This document shows, piece by piece, positions 1 through 8,320 of a DNA stretch of 64,000 nucleotides. The position numbers and the translations under genes are program-made. Under the pieces are notes generated by a model, which saw nothing but the letters and a program-made list of their open reading frames with translations, ran no database searches and was not told the origin of the DNA. This DNA is from Flavobacterium sp. (lineage in GTDB: Bacteria; Bacteroidota; Bacteroidia; Flavobacteriales; Flavobacteriaceae): positions 310,001 through 374,000 of the forward strand of contig JAQSDU010000019.1 of the NCBI GenBank assembly GCA_029946065.1. The letters are read 5' to 3'. Positions within the stretch are counted from its first letter, which is position 1; every line of letters starts with the position of its first letter.

Positions 1-1077
1 GATTTGTTAATCAACCAGGTGCACAAACTGGCGATGCTTCCGGGTGAAGAAATTATCCACGTTTTGCCGCAGGAGTTTAAAATCGACGGGCAATCTGAAA
101 TCAAAGAACCAATCGGTATGTACGGCGGAAGGTTAGAGTCAAGCTTTCATGTTGTTGTCGGACAAGCTTCTTCTATCAGAAATGTCGGAAGATGCATCCA
201 AAGCTCCGGAATCGAGTTATCTGGGCTAACATTAGAGCCATTGGCTTCTGCTGATGCGGTTTTAAGCCAGGAAGAAAAAGAAGCTGGAGTTGCTTTGATT
301 GATATCGGTGGCGGTACAACAGATTTGGCAATTTTTAAAGATGGCATTATCCGTCACACGGCAGTGATTCCGTTTGGTGGCAATGTTATCACAGAAGACA
401 TCAAAGAAGGCTGTTCCATCATCGAAAAACAAGCGGAACTATTAAAAGTAAAATTCGGATCTGCTTGGCCAGGAGAAAATAAAGACAACGAGATTGTTTC
501 AATTCCAGGATTAAGAGGAAGAGAGCCAAAAGAGATCTCTTTGAAAAATCTTTCAAAAATAATCCACGCAAGAGTGGTAGAAATCATCGAACAAGTTTTC
601 TCGGAAATCAAAGCTTATGGACACGAAGATCCAAGAAGAAAATTAATCGCAGGAATCGTTTTAACCGGCGGCGGTGCCCAATTGCAGCACATCAAGCAAT
701 TGGTAGAATACATCACCGGAATGGATACAAGAATTGGCTATCCAAACGAACATTTGGCAGGTAATTCCGATGAAGAAATTTCAAGTCCGCTCTACGCGAC
801 AGCAGTTGGATTGGTAATGAATAGCATCCAGAACAATACTAAAAGCGCAACGCTGATGGTGCCGGTTAAGGAAGAAGTAAAAATTGTTTACCGTCAAGCA
901 GAACCGGAAATAACAAAAGCAGAAACTTTGGTTGAAGAAGTTCGTGAAATGGTGCATGCGGAAGTTTCGCAACCTAAGCCAATCAAAGAAGTCGAATCGA
1001 CAGAGAACAAAATCAAACGTTCATTTTTCGATAAGTATGTAGATAAAATCAGGGATTTCCTAGATAATGCTGAATAG
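1..1077 (+). CDS. ftsA: Cell division protein FtsA, 5'-truncated by the window edge
   Basis: C-terminal part of FtsA, the actin-like ATPase that anchors FtsZ to the inner membrane at midcell. Visible are the phosphate-binding motif LIDIGGGTTDLAIF (about residue 98 of the fragment), the adenosine motif VLTGGGAQLQHI (about 222) and a C-terminal amphipathic segment (RSFFDKYVDKIRDFLD) of the kind that inserts into the membrane. The reading frame is open at base 1, so the apparent TTG start at position 4 is not real and roughly the first 100 residues lie outside the window. ftsZ follows 92 bp downstream on the same strand, the usual order in the division cluster. The stretch between the ATPase core and the terminal helix is rich in E, K and V and looks like a flexible linker. 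Confidence 0.96.
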   Translation, partial: DLLINQVHKLAMLPGEEIIHVLPQEFKIDGQSEIKEPIGMYGGRLESSFHVVVGQASSIRNVGRCIQSSGIELSGLTLEPLASADAVLSQEEKEAGVALIDIGGGTTDLAIFKDGIIRHTAVIPFGGNVITEDIKEGCSIIEKQAELLKVKFGSAWPGENKDNEIVSIPGLRGREPKEISLKNLSKIIHARVVEIIEQVFSEIKAYGHEDPRRKLIAGIVLTGGGAQLQHIKQLVEYITGMDTRIGYPNEHLAGNSDEEISSPLYATAVGLVMNSIQNNTKSATLMVPVKEEVKIVYRQAEPEITKAETLVEEVREMVHAEVSQPKPIKEVESTENKIKRSFFDKYVDKIRDFLDNAE

Positions 1078-1169
1078 TCGAAAGAGAAAAGTCAAAAGTC
1101 CAAAGAATGGAATTTTCGACTTTCGACTTTAAACTTTACACTAAAATAAAAGAATTAAAACCAAATAAT

Positions 1170-3098
1170 ATGACAAGCAACTCAGATTTTGGAAACATTT
1201 CATTTGATTTACCAAAAAACCAATCGAATGTAATTAAAGTGATCGGTGTTGGCGGCGGCGGAAGTAACGCCATCAATCACATGTTCAAGCAAGGGATAAA
1301 AGGCGTCGACTTTATCGTTTGCAATACCGATTCACAGGCATTACAGAACAGTTCTGTGCCGAACAAGATCCAGTTAGGTGTTCATCTGACAGAAGGTCTT
1401 GGCGCTGGTGCAAATCCAGAAGTAGGCCAGCAATCTGCCATTGAAAGTATCGCTGAAATCGAGAAAATGCTCGACAGCAATACCAAAATGGTCTTCATCA
1501 CCGCAGGTATGGGCGGCGGAACCGGAACCGGAGCTGCTCCTGTAATCGCACAATTAGCCAAAGAAAGAGACATCTTGACGGTCGGAATCGTAACCATTCC
1601 TTTTCAATTTGAAGGGAAAGTTCGCCAAGATCAAGCCTTATTAGGTGTTGAAAAACTGCGCAAGCAAGTAGATTCGTTAATTGTAATCAACAACAACAAA
1701 CTGCGTGAAGTTTATGGTAATCTAGGTTTCAAAGCTGGGTTTTCAAAAGCTGATGAAGTTTTGGCAACAGCTTCTCGCGGTATCGCTGAAGTCATCACAC
1801 ACCATTATACCCAGAATATCGACTTAAAAGACGCGAAAACCGTATTGTCAAACAGCGGAACCGCAATTATGGGTTCAGCATTGGCAAGCGGCGAAAACCG
1901 CGCAAAAGAAGCGATTGTTTCTGCTTTAGATTCGCCATTATTGAATGACAATAAAATCACAGGTGCCAAAAACGTATTGTTGCTTATCGTTTCTGGGACC
2001 AACGAAATCACGATTGACGAAATTGGAGAAATCAACGACCACATCCAAGTTGAAGCAGGCTTTAACGCCAATATCATTATGGGTGTAGGTGAAGACGAAT
2101 CTTTGGGCGATGCTGTTGCTGTTACAATTATCGCTACGGGATTTAATGTTGAACAACAGAACGAGATCGTCAATACTGAGCCAAAAAAAATCATCCATGC
2201 CCTTGAAGACGAGCAAAAGATTGTCCATAACCTGACACCGAAAGTTGTTGCTTCTTTCGATTTCACGGAAATGCAATCTTCTTCCAACGAAAAAATCGTT
2301 CACAATTTAATGGAAGAAATCACCATTGAAGAGGCTGTTCGTGTTGAGGCAGTGGCTTTTGAATACAATCTCGTTCCGACTACAGAATTCATCAAAAATA
2401 TCGATGTGACGTTTGAAATCGTTGCGCCGCCGGCCGAACAAGATTTCTATTTCACTTCGCCTGAAGTACGCGAAATTGAAGTGCATGAGCCGCAATTCAT
2501 TGTAAAAGAAGAAGAGCAAATCACATTCTCTTTCGACCTGCCAATCGCAAAAGTGGCGCCAGTTGTCGAGGCTAAAGAAGAGAAAATCCTTTTCGAATTG
2601 ACACATGAAACCCGCGAAATTCAGGTGCACGAACCAGTACAAATGGTGCCTGTAACAGAACTGGCTGAAAACGGCATCATCCGCTATTCACTCGAAGAAT
2701 ATATGGAAGTTGAGAATTCATTATTGGATTCAAAACCGGTTGCAAAAGTAGCAGAACCTGAAAACGAAGCGCTTAAAATCACGATGAAAAAAGTCGATTT
2801 GGCACCAGAATATAACACTTTCGAAAACATTTCTCCAACAGAAATGTCTTTGGAAGAAGCTTCAAGATTAAGAGCCGACGAAAGAAGAAGAAAATTAAAA
2901 GAGTTCAATTATAAATTCCATAACAACCCGTCAAGGTTAGAGGAATTCGAAAAAGAACCCGCTTATAAAAGAATGGGCGTTGACATCAGTAGCGCGCCGT
3001 TGAACAATAATAATTCCCGAACTTCAATCGGAACCGATAGTAACGACGACATGCAATTGCGTTCGAACAACTCGTTTCTGCACGATAACGTGGATTAG
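1170..3098 (+). CDS. ftsZ: Cell division protein FtsZ
   Basis: Tubulin-like GTPase that polymerises into the division ring. The N-terminal GTPase domain has GVGGGGSNAINHM (about residue 28), the signature GMGGGTGTGAAPVIA (about 113) and a T7 loop with the catalytic pattern NIDLKD. The start at 1170 (MTSNSDFGN) is preferred to the longer open frame from 1107, whose extra residues come from repetitive spacer. The protein has 642 residues; beyond about residue 330 there is a very long acidic linker rich in E, V and P, as in other Bacteroidota. Near the end EPAYKRMGVDI resembles the conserved C-terminal peptide that binds FtsA, but a polar N/S/D-rich tail of about 40 residues follows it. A terminator follows directly. 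Confidence 0.98.
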   Translation: MTSNSDFGNISFDLPKNQSNVIKVIGVGGGGSNAINHMFKQGIKGVDFIVCNTDSQALQNSSVPNKIQLGVHLTEGLGAGANPEVGQQSAIESIAEIEKMLDSNTKMVFITAGMGGGTGTGAAPVIAQLAKERDILTVGIVTIPFQFEGKVRQDQALLGVEKLRKQVDSLIVINNNKLREVYGNLGFKAGFSKADEVLATASRGIAEVITHHYTQNIDLKDAKTVLSNSGTAIMGSALASGENRAKEAIVSALDSPLLNDNKITGAKNVLLLIVSGTNEITIDEIGEINDHIQVEAGFNANIIMGVGEDESLGDAVAVTIIATGFNVEQQNEIVNTEPKKIIHALEDEQKIVHNLTPKVVASFDFTEMQSSSNEKIVHNLMEEITIEEAVRVEAVAFEYNLVPTTEFIKNIDVTFEIVAPPAEQDFYFTSPEVREIEVHEPQFIVKEEEQITFSFDLPIAKVAPVVEAKEEKILFELTHETREIQVHEPVQMVPVTELAENGIIRYSLEEYMEVENSLLDSKPVAKVAEPENEALKITMKKVDLAPEYNTFENISPTEMSLEEASRLRADERRRKLKEFNYKFHNNPSRLEEFEKEPAYKRMGVDISSAPLNNNNSRTSIGTDSNDDMQLRSNNSFLHDNVD

Positions 3099-3119
3099 CT
3101 AACTCAAACCAATTTCCTT

Positions 3120-3154
3120 AACCCGAACGTCTTTTGATTTTCGGGTTATTTTTT
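3120..3154 (+). terminator. Rho-independent terminator of ftsZ
   Basis: Perfect 8-bp stem AACCCGAA / TTCGGGTT with a 12-nt loop, followed by an interrupted T run, 21 bp after the ftsZ stop. Confidence 0.85.
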
Positions 3155-3156
3155 GC

Positions 3157-3356
3157 CGTAGAGTTACAGTAAAAATGCTTAAATTCGCCTCAGAAAAATT
3201 GGGGCCTTTTTCCGGCTGTACGTTGCAAGCTTTCTTGTTAAAACGTTTTTTTCTAGGCACCTGAAAGCGCTTCCGTTGGTCGCGTTTCAGCTGCAAGAAA
3301 AAATACGTTTTTCCTGCAAAAGGCTTTCCACTTCCATCCGGGGCGAGCATCCGTAA
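3157..3356. other. Intergenic block of unknown function, possible structured element
   Basis: About 200 bp between the ftsZ terminator and the yqeY-like gene. It is GC-richer than ordinary spacer and carries an 83-codon open frame on the minus strand (3099-3350) with no recognisable start region. The phrase CCGGATGGAAGTGGAAAGCC (minus strand) reminds me of a block that recurs between genes in flavobacterial genomes, which points to a conserved intergenic element or RNA and not a protein; that is recollection, not a search result. Confidence 0.35.
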
Positions 3357-3367
3357 AACAACAAATT

Positions 3368-3817
3368 ATGAGTTTATCAGTAAGAATCATGGACGAAATT
3401 AAAACCGCCATGAGAGCAAAAGATACCGTAGCATTAGAAGCACTAAGATCCATAAAATCTGAATTGCTTTTAGCACAAACATCCACAGGATCAAAAGAAG
3501 AAATTACCGAAGAAGACGAAATAAAATTATTGCAGCGATTGGTTAAAACCCGCAAAGAAAGTGCGAAGATCTTCACCGAGCAAAATCGTTTGGATCTAGC
3601 AGAACCAGAATTAGCACAGGTTGCAGTAATCGAAAAATTCCTTCCAGCACAACTAAGCGAAGCCGAAGTAGAAGCAGTCGTTGCGAAAATCATCGCTGAA
3701 ACCGGTGCTTCCGGAATCGCATCAATGGGCAAAGTAATGGGCTTGGCAAGCGCGCAATTGGGTGGAACAGCCGAAGGGAAAACTATTTCGACTATCGTTA
3801 AGAAACTGCTGACATAA
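3368..3817 (+). CDS. GatB/YqeY domain-containing protein
   Basis: A 149-residue all-helical protein of the YqeY family, which resembles the C-terminal tRNA-binding domain of the amidotransferase subunit GatB but stands alone. Typical features are the start (MSLSVRIMDEIKTAMRAKDTVALEALRSIK, seen here in two halves), the central EEDEIKLLQRLVKTRKES, and the end with IASMGKVMGLASAQLGG. Length matches the family (about 150 residues). The exact role is unsettled; a link to tRNA metabolism or amidotransferase activity is a family-based guess. A tRNA-Arg gene lies 58 bp downstream. Confidence 0.93.
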   Translation: MSLSVRIMDEIKTAMRAKDTVALEALRSIKSELLLAQTSTGSKEEITEEDEIKLLQRLVKTRKESAKIFTEQNRLDLAEPELAQVAVIEKFLPAQLSEAEVEAVVAKIIAETGASGIASMGKVMGLASAQLGGTAEGKTISTIVKKLLT

Positions 3818-3875
3818 TGAATTAAGATTTAAGATTTTGTGATGCATTCTTAAATCTAAAATCTACAATCAACTA

Positions 3876-3947
3876 GGCTGCGTAGTTCAATGGATAGAAT
3901 GTCAGATTCCGGTTCTGATGATGGAGGTTCGAGTCCTCTCGCGGTCA
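3876..3947 (+). tRNA. tRNA-Arg (anticodon CCG)
   Basis: Cloverleaf folded by eye: acceptor GGCTGCG paired with CGCGGTC (two G-U type pairs), anticodon stem TCAGA/TCTGA with loop TTCCGGT giving anticodon CCG, and T arm GGAGG-TTCGAGT-CCTCT. Discriminator base is A and no CCA is encoded. It reads the rare codon CGG. Confidence 0.92.
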
Positions 3948-3980
3948 CAACATATTGCATGAAATGTCATGCGTATAAAT

Positions 3981-4010
3981 GCTCCGGTAAATGCCGGGGC
4001 TTTTCTTTTT
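3981..4010 (+). terminator. Terminator after tRNA-Arg
   Basis: Stem GCTCCGG / CCGGGGC (one G-T pair) with a 6-nt loop followed by TTTTCTTTTT. Confidence 0.85.
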
Positions 4011-4079
4011 CATAAGACATGGATGTCAATAATGTCGTAATCGTTGCGCTCTGCTTTTATTACTATAAGTTATAGCAAG

Positions 4080-4649
4080 TCATTCTTTTAAGTCAATAGT
4101 TGTTTGAAAATTCACTCCTCCTTGTAATTTTGTCCAAAGTAATATTGTAGTAACTTTGTAATTATCGTTTTCCCAAACAATTCTTCTTTCATAAAATTCT
4201 ATAGGTTTGACGGGCATCGTATCATCGTATTTCTTTTCAATTTTGCCTTGGTTCGGTTTAGGTTCGCCAATTTCTTTTGAAATAACCTGTATTATTTTAT
4301 CAAATGCGACATTATAAATCTTGAAAAAATCTTTTCGATTAGTTTCATATTTTACATTCCAATCATAACTTACAGATCCGACTACACTGTCATTTTTAGA
4401 ATAGAAATATTTAACCGATACTGGTCCAAGTATAGAATCGTTTGGGCGTTTAAAAACTTTAGGTTGCTCAAAATCGCAATAAACAATTTTATATCTTGGA
4501 AAAATTTCTTTTGATTGATATGCCTTTTCTATTATTTGTGCTTTTTCAATTTTAATTTTCTCATAATTGAAGAAATGATTCTGCCCATATATATTAATAC
4601 TCATAATTGATAAGCAGAATATGAAAACAGGTATAGTAATTCGTTTCAT
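4080..4649 (-). CDS. Secreted protein of unknown function
   Basis: Protein of 189 residues that I do not recognise. It opens with a signal peptide (MKRITIPVFIFCLSIMSINIYGQ, cleavage likely after YGQ), so it should be exported to the periplasm or beyond. The mature part is mixed polar and aromatic with alternating residues typical of beta structure, and has no cysteine pair or catalytic motif I can name. Its upstream region (4681-4726) carries a repeat also found upstream of the small membrane protein at 24410, so the two share leader or promoter sequence. The next gene on this strand (4789-5289) is also a secreted unknown, but the 139-bp gap holding the repeat suggests separate transcription. 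Confidence 0.7.
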   Translation of the reverse strand: MKRITIPVFIFCLSIMSINIYGQNHFFNYEKIKIEKAQIIEKAYQSKEIFPRYKIVYCDFEQPKVFKRPNDSILGPVSVKYFYSKNDSVVGSVSYDWNVKYETNRKDFFKIYNVAFDKIIQVISKEIGEPKPNQGKIEKKYDDTMPVKPIEFYERRIVWENDNYKVTTILLWTKLQGGVNFQTTIDLKE

Positions 4650-4680
4650 ATGATGAGTTATAACGCCAAGGTTTCTGCGA

Positions 4681-4726
4681 TTCCGGAGCCGAGTACTTTC
4701 GGTGACAGAGAACGAAGTTATGGAAA
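4681..4726 (-). repeat. Leader repeat, copy 1 (related copy at 24342-24390)
   Basis: Read on the minus strand this begins TTTCCATAACTTCGTT and continues through ACTCGG to CCGGAA; the plus strand at 24342-24390 has the same layout with a few changes. Each copy lies 20-40 bp upstream of a small hypothetical gene in the same orientation. TAACTTCG is close to the Bacteroidota -7 element, so the repeat may carry a promoter. Confidence 0.6.
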
Positions 4727-4788
4727 GAACTGTTACAATTTAAAAAGTGTGCTGCAATTGCATGTTGCCCAAGTTATGTGCCGTTTTT

Positions 4789-5289
4789 TTATTTTACAAT
4801 TGTAGATTTACTATAACTTCCTACCGTGATTTTTTTATCTCCTTCCGGATAAACAGCATTAAAACAAACAAACCAAACTTCTTTTGCAAGTTCTAAATTT
4901 TCTATTTTTACTCCAATTAAGGTTCTATCAATGCGATAACGGTCTGGAAAATCGGAGGAGAGCAATTTAAAGTTTTCCGTATTTTTTTCCGAACCGATAA
5001 GCATAACCATATTTTCATGAACCTTTGAGAAATCTACTTCTTCAATCTTGTAAATTTTCTTTTTGAATTTAAAAAAAAGAGTGCCTTTAGAATCTATTTG
5101 AGGCAGGTATATTTTATCAGATTTTATTGGACAATCAATAGTGTCATTTTCAATTATAATTGAGCATTTTACAGAGCGGTTACTCACTATCGTTTGATTT
5201 AAGTAAAAACCAAATTCGAGAACTAAAGGTTTTTTTTGTGCCTGAGCACTAAGAGTTATCAAAAATAAAAGCGATAGTAATTTTTTCAT
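4789..5289 (-). CDS. Secreted protein of unknown function
   Basis: Protein of 166 residues starting at MKKLLSLLFLITLSAQAQ, a clear Sec signal peptide; this start is chosen over an open frame reaching 5325 because the extra 12 residues would precede the signal peptide. The mature part contains several short beta-like stretches (KPLVLEFGFYLNQTIV, GTLFFKFKKKIYKIEEVDF) and one Cys near residue 40 and another near 50. The pattern of a beta-sandwich-like secreted protein resembles carboxypeptidase-regulatory-like domains, but I cannot assign it. It ends 139 bp upstream of another secreted unknown on the same strand. Confidence 0.7.
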   Translation of the reverse strand: MKKLLSLLFLITLSAQAQKKPLVLEFGFYLNQTIVSNRSVKCSIIIENDTIDCPIKSDKIYLPQIDSKGTLFFKFKKKIYKIEEVDFSKVHENMVMLIGSEKNTENFKLLSSDFPDRYRIDRTLIGVKIENLELAKEVWFVCFNAVYPEGDKKITVGSYSKSTIVK

Positions 5290-5461
5290 AAAATGTATAT
5301 ATATTTGAATTGCAATGGATCCCAAAATGGCATATGACTCTCAAACACAAGATATAAAGCACAAATATTCTTCCAATAAATATAACAATTTCCGTCTAAA
5401 ATCCGCCCGCTAATTTTAGCCATCTTCTTACAATAAAAACCCCACAACAACTCAAAAATGC

Positions 5462-5469
5462 TATCTTTG
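5462..5469 (+). promoter_or_regulatory. Putative -7 element of the MtfA-like gene
   Basis: TATCTTTG matches the Bacteroidota -7 consensus TANNTTTG exactly, 25 bp upstream of the ATG at 5495. No convincing -33 element. Confidence 0.55.
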
Positions 5470-5494
5470 AATTTATAGTTTCTTTTCTTTTTAA

Positions 5495-6304
5495 ATGGTA
5501 TTATTTTTCGCAACAATTTTTCTCGCCCTTTCTGTCGCAGTACTACTTGTCGTCGGATTTTTCAATTTGGTTATTGAGCCTGTTTATTTTCAAATTTTCA
5601 AAAAGCCTGTTTACGTCTATTTTTATCCGATACTGAAAAAATTGCCCCAACAGCAAAAGCGTATTCTAGAACAAGAAGTCGCTTTTTTTCAAAAACTTTC
5701 CGATAAGAAAAAGCAATATTTCGAGCACAGAATGGCTGAATTCCTAACGTTACATCAATTCCACGGTCAGGAAGGAATTACTGTCACAGATGAAATGAAA
5801 ACCATGATTGCAGCGTCCTACGTAATGCTGACTTTTGGTATGCGTTATTATCTTATTGATGTTTTTGACAAAATATTGATTTATCCAACATCGTATTATT
5901 CTACCGTAAAAGACGAAATGCACAATGGCGAATTCAATCCGCAATACAAACTCATTGCTTTTTCGTGGGAACATTTTAAGGAAGGTTACGAAGCCGATAG
6001 CGATAATTTGAACCTTGGTATTCACGAATTTTCGCATGCGCTGCACAATTACGGTATGAAAAAACAAAATAATAGCGCCGCTTTTTTCGCCGAAATGTAT
6101 GAGCAAATCAGGAAAGATGTCAAACGGCCTGCCAATGCACAACGTTTGGTTGATTCGCAGTATTTTAGGATTTATGCGTTTACAAATGAATTTGAATTTC
6201 TGGCGGTGATCATGGAACATTTTTTTGAAACACCCCAGACTTTCAGGAGTGAATTTCCGGAATTGTATCTGAAGGTGAAGCGCATGATAAATTTCACGCC
6301 TTAG
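5495..6304 (+). CDS. MtfA-like zinc-dependent peptidase (M90 type)
   Basis: Protein of 269 residues with an N-terminal membrane segment (residues 3-28) and a cytoplasmic zinc-peptidase domain. The metal-binding motif HEFSH is at about 177-181 and is followed by a conserved acidic/aromatic block (NEFEFLAVIMEHFFETP, about 228-244) that supplies the third ligand in MtfA. In enterobacteria MtfA cleaves peptides and binds the glucose regulator Mlc; no Mlc partner is visible here, so only the peptidase chemistry should be carried over. The N-terminal transmembrane helix is common in Bacteroidota homologues. The gene stands alone with its own -7 element and is followed by a T9SS cargo gene with a separate promoter. 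Confidence 0.85.
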   Translation: MVLFFATIFLALSVAVLLVVGFFNLVIEPVYFQIFKKPVYVYFYPILKKLPQQQKRILEQEVAFFQKLSDKKKQYFEHRMAEFLTLHQFHGQEGITVTDEMKTMIAASYVMLTFGMRYYLIDVFDKILIYPTSYYSTVKDEMHNGEFNPQYKLIAFSWEHFKEGYEADSDNLNLGIHEFSHALHNYGMKKQNNSAAFFAEMYEQIRKDVKRPANAQRLVDSQYFRIYAFTNEFEFLAVIMEHFFETPQTFRSEFPELYLKVKRMINFTP

Positions 6305-6328
6305 TCTGTATAGGCTAAATAATATTAC

Positions 6329-6336
6329 TAATTTTG
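6329..6336 (+). promoter_or_regulatory. Putative -7 element of the T9SS cargo gene
   Basis: TAATTTTG is an exact TANNTTTG match 16 bp upstream of the ATG at 6353. Confidence 0.55.
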
Positions 6337-6352
6337 GTTTAAATAAGCTCTT

Positions 6353-7354
6353 ATGAAGAAAATCTACTTTGTTGTAATTGCCGTTTTATCGCTTCATTCA
6401 TCGTTTGCTGCGAATGTACTGACTTTTGATCCGCCGTCTTTTTCTTACGAAAATACCGATTATTGTCAGTCGTCACCTGAGGCTTTTCCAATATTTAGTC
6501 CGGGAAGTAATATGGGAGGGTTGTTTTCGGCATCGCCTGTAGGCATGATGTTGCATCCAGTTACTGGCGCAATTAATTTTTTTGAAAGTGTGCCTGGCAC
6601 TTATACCGTTAGCTACTCGACACCGCCAAACGGCGAAGAACCAGGATATGAAGTTACTACAGTCATTGTGATTGCTGCAGCAATACACCTACAGCCGATT
6701 GAAGATGTTAATGCCTGCGTATTTTATGTATTACCCGCATTAGTCCAAGGCAATTATTTTTCCGGCCCTAACGGAACGGGAACGCCATATTTTGCAGGAA
6801 ATTTTTTTACAAATACTACCACGATTTATGTGTATGCAGCAGGTTCAGGCGTTTGTCCTGATGACGAGGAAAGTTTTCAAATCAACATCAATACAATTGA
6901 TATTACGGTTGCCGTTGATGGTAATACGCTTACTGCCAACCAAGAGGCAGATTTGTACCAATGGGCGATTTGCGCCGATCCTCCGGTTGTAATACCAGGC
7001 GCTACGACCCAAAGTTTTACGCCATCAGAAAATGGCAATTATATTGTATTGATTTCCGTTGGCGATTGTGATGCCTACAGTTGGTGTACATCGGTTACTG
7101 GTTTGGAAATTGCAGATAATTCTTTAGACAACATTTCGATTTATCCAAATCCGGCGAAAGATCATTTGCTGATTGGAAACCTACCAAATACAATGATTGA
7201 TAGCGTTGCAATTACGGATATAAACGGGCGTCTTGTAACCGAAAACACTAAGTTTTTAGGTTTAGTTGACGTTTCTGGACTTCGTGAAGGAATTTATTTT
7301 CTGCAGATTTATTCTGGTGATAAGACTAGTTATCGAAAATTTATCAAACAATAA
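6353..7354 (+). CDS. T9SS type A sorting domain-containing secreted protein
   Basis: Protein of 333 residues with a Sec signal peptide (MKKIYFVVIAVLSLHSSFA) and, over the last 73 residues, a type-A T9SS sorting domain: IYPNPAKDHL near residue 263, AITDINGRLV, VSGLREGIYFLQI and the basic end YRKFIKQ. The signal peptide takes it across the inner membrane; the C-terminal domain is then recognised and usually removed by the type IX system, whose motor genes gldKLMN are at 49.4-54.1 kb here. The middle part contains PKD- or Ig-like beta segments (PGTYTVSYSTPPNG, ADLYQWAICADPPVV) with several cysteines, but no catalytic motif. A surface or adhesin-like role is possible. Confidence 0.9.
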   Translation: MKKIYFVVIAVLSLHSSFAANVLTFDPPSFSYENTDYCQSSPEAFPIFSPGSNMGGLFSASPVGMMLHPVTGAINFFESVPGTYTVSYSTPPNGEEPGYEVTTVIVIAAAIHLQPIEDVNACVFYVLPALVQGNYFSGPNGTGTPYFAGNFFTNTTTIYVYAAGSGVCPDDEESFQININTIDITVAVDGNTLTANQEADLYQWAICADPPVVIPGATTQSFTPSENGNYIVLISVGDCDAYSWCTSVTGLEIADNSLDNISIYPNPAKDHLLIGNLPNTMIDSVAITDINGRLVTENTKFLGLVDVSGLREGIYFLQIYSGDKTSYRKFIKQ

Positions 7355-7357
7355 TTT

Positions 7358-8017
7358 TTATTGTAATACTGCTTTCAGCTCAATGATTGTCTGTGTCGGA
7401 TTGTCTGACCGAAAGACAAAATTTCCAGCAACCAATATATCAGCACCGGCTTCTTTTAATTGTACAGCATTTTTGTCAGAGACACCACCGTCGATTTCAA
7501 TTAGGGTTGATGCGTTTTTTTTGATGATTAATGCTTTCAGTTTTTTAATCTTGGCGTAAGTATTCTCAATAAACGATTGTCCGCCAAATCCAGGATTTAC
7601 ACTCATGATGCAAACAAGATCAATGTCGTTGATAACGTCTTCTAAGAGATCAATATTTGTGTGGGGATTAATGGCAACACCGGCTTTCATGCCTTCGGCT
7701 TTTATTGCCTGAAGTGTGCGGTGCAAGTGTGGGCAGGCTTCATAATGAACCGTCAGATTATTGGCCCCCAAATCTGCAAAAGTCTTGATATAGCGGTCTG
7801 GATCGACAATCATCAAATGCACATCGATGGTCTTTTTGGCATGGCGTGTAATGGCTTCCAAAACCGGCATTCCGAAAGAAATGTTGGGCACGAAAACCCC
7901 GTCCATAATGTCGATGTGGAACCAGTCGGCTTGGCTGTTGTTGACCATTTCGATGTCGCGCTGTAAATTGGCGAAATCGGCTGCGAGGACTGATGGTGCG
8001 ATAAGTATTTGGCTCAT
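7358..8017 (-). CDS. rpe: Ribulose-phosphate 3-epimerase
   Basis: Interconverts ribulose 5-phosphate and xylulose 5-phosphate in the pentose phosphate pathway; a cytoplasmic (beta/alpha)8 barrel. Of 219 residues, recognisable pieces are the start MSQILIAPSVLAADFANL, the acid/base and metal regions FHIDIMDG and DVHLMI, MSVNPGFGGQSF with the conserved Met-Ser-Val-Asn-Pro-Gly loop, and the phosphate-binding IEIDGGV and ADILVAGNFVF. The start at 8017 is chosen because family members begin just before IAPS; a longer frame upstream (to 8182) runs through a dispersed repeat. A perfect -7 element lies 21 bp upstream. The stop is 3 bp from the stop of the convergent T9SS cargo gene. Confidence 0.97.
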   Translation of the reverse strand: MSQILIAPSVLAADFANLQRDIEMVNNSQADWFHIDIMDGVFVPNISFGMPVLEAITRHAKKTIDVHLMIVDPDRYIKTFADLGANNLTVHYEACPHLHRTLQAIKAEGMKAGVAINPHTNIDLLEDVINDIDLVCIMSVNPGFGGQSFIENTYAKIKKLKALIIKKNASTLIEIDGGVSDKNAVQLKEAGADILVAGNFVFRSDNPTQTIIELKAVLQ

Positions 8018-8037
8018 TGTGTAGTTATTGTTTGCTG

Positions 8038-8045
8038 CAAAAGTA
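8038..8045 (-). promoter_or_regulatory. Putative -7 element of rpe
   Basis: On the minus strand TACTTTTG, an exact TANNTTTG match, 20 bp before the rpe ATG. Confidence 0.6.
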
Positions 8046-8142
8046 AGGTTATTTGTTGATTTGTTGATTTGGTTATTCGAAAAAAATACGTGAATTTGAA
8101 TCCGTATGCGTGAGGGATTGGTGCGGAAATCCTGGCGTTGCT

Positions 8143-8169
8143 GAGATTCCTCGTGCCTCGGAATGACAA
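8143..8169 (+). repeat. Dispersed repeat (GCCTCGCAATGAC family), divergent copy
   Basis: GAGATTCCTCGTGCCTCGGAATGAC-type word, one of five related copies in the window (others at 17115-17141, 17226-17252, 24273-24299, 25186-25213). It sits in the 600-bp gene-free stretch between rpe and rpoD, which otherwise holds the long palindrome at 8234-8298 and the rpoD terminator. Confidence 0.6.
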
Positions 8170-8233
8170 TGGTGAACAGCAATGACAGATTGGAGAGAAA
8201 GCCCGACCCTTGTGGTCACGCCCAAAAACAAAA

Positions 8234-8298
8234 AAACCATTAAGAGAGTAAGAAAAATCAAGAATAGATCTTGATGAAACTTAATTTCTTAATGGTTT
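8234..8298. repeat. Long imperfect palindrome
   Basis: Two 29-nt arms (AACCATTAAGA...ATCAAGA and its near complement) separated by a 5-nt loop ATAGA. The outer 11 bp and inner 7 bp pair perfectly; the middle contains a conserved TAAG word between mismatches. No T run follows, so it is more like a palindromic intergenic repeat unit than a simple terminator. Confidence 0.65.
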
Positions 8299-8320
8299 AA
8301 AATACTCATTTTTAATTGAT

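Noticed and set aside
3099..3350. 83-codon minus-strand gene after ftsZ
   Set aside because: It overlaps the ftsZ terminator, lacks a start context and has the look of a non-coding repeat block.
8018..8182. Extended N-terminus of rpe
   Set aside because: It crosses a dispersed repeat and the promoter element, and the family starts at MSQILIAPS.
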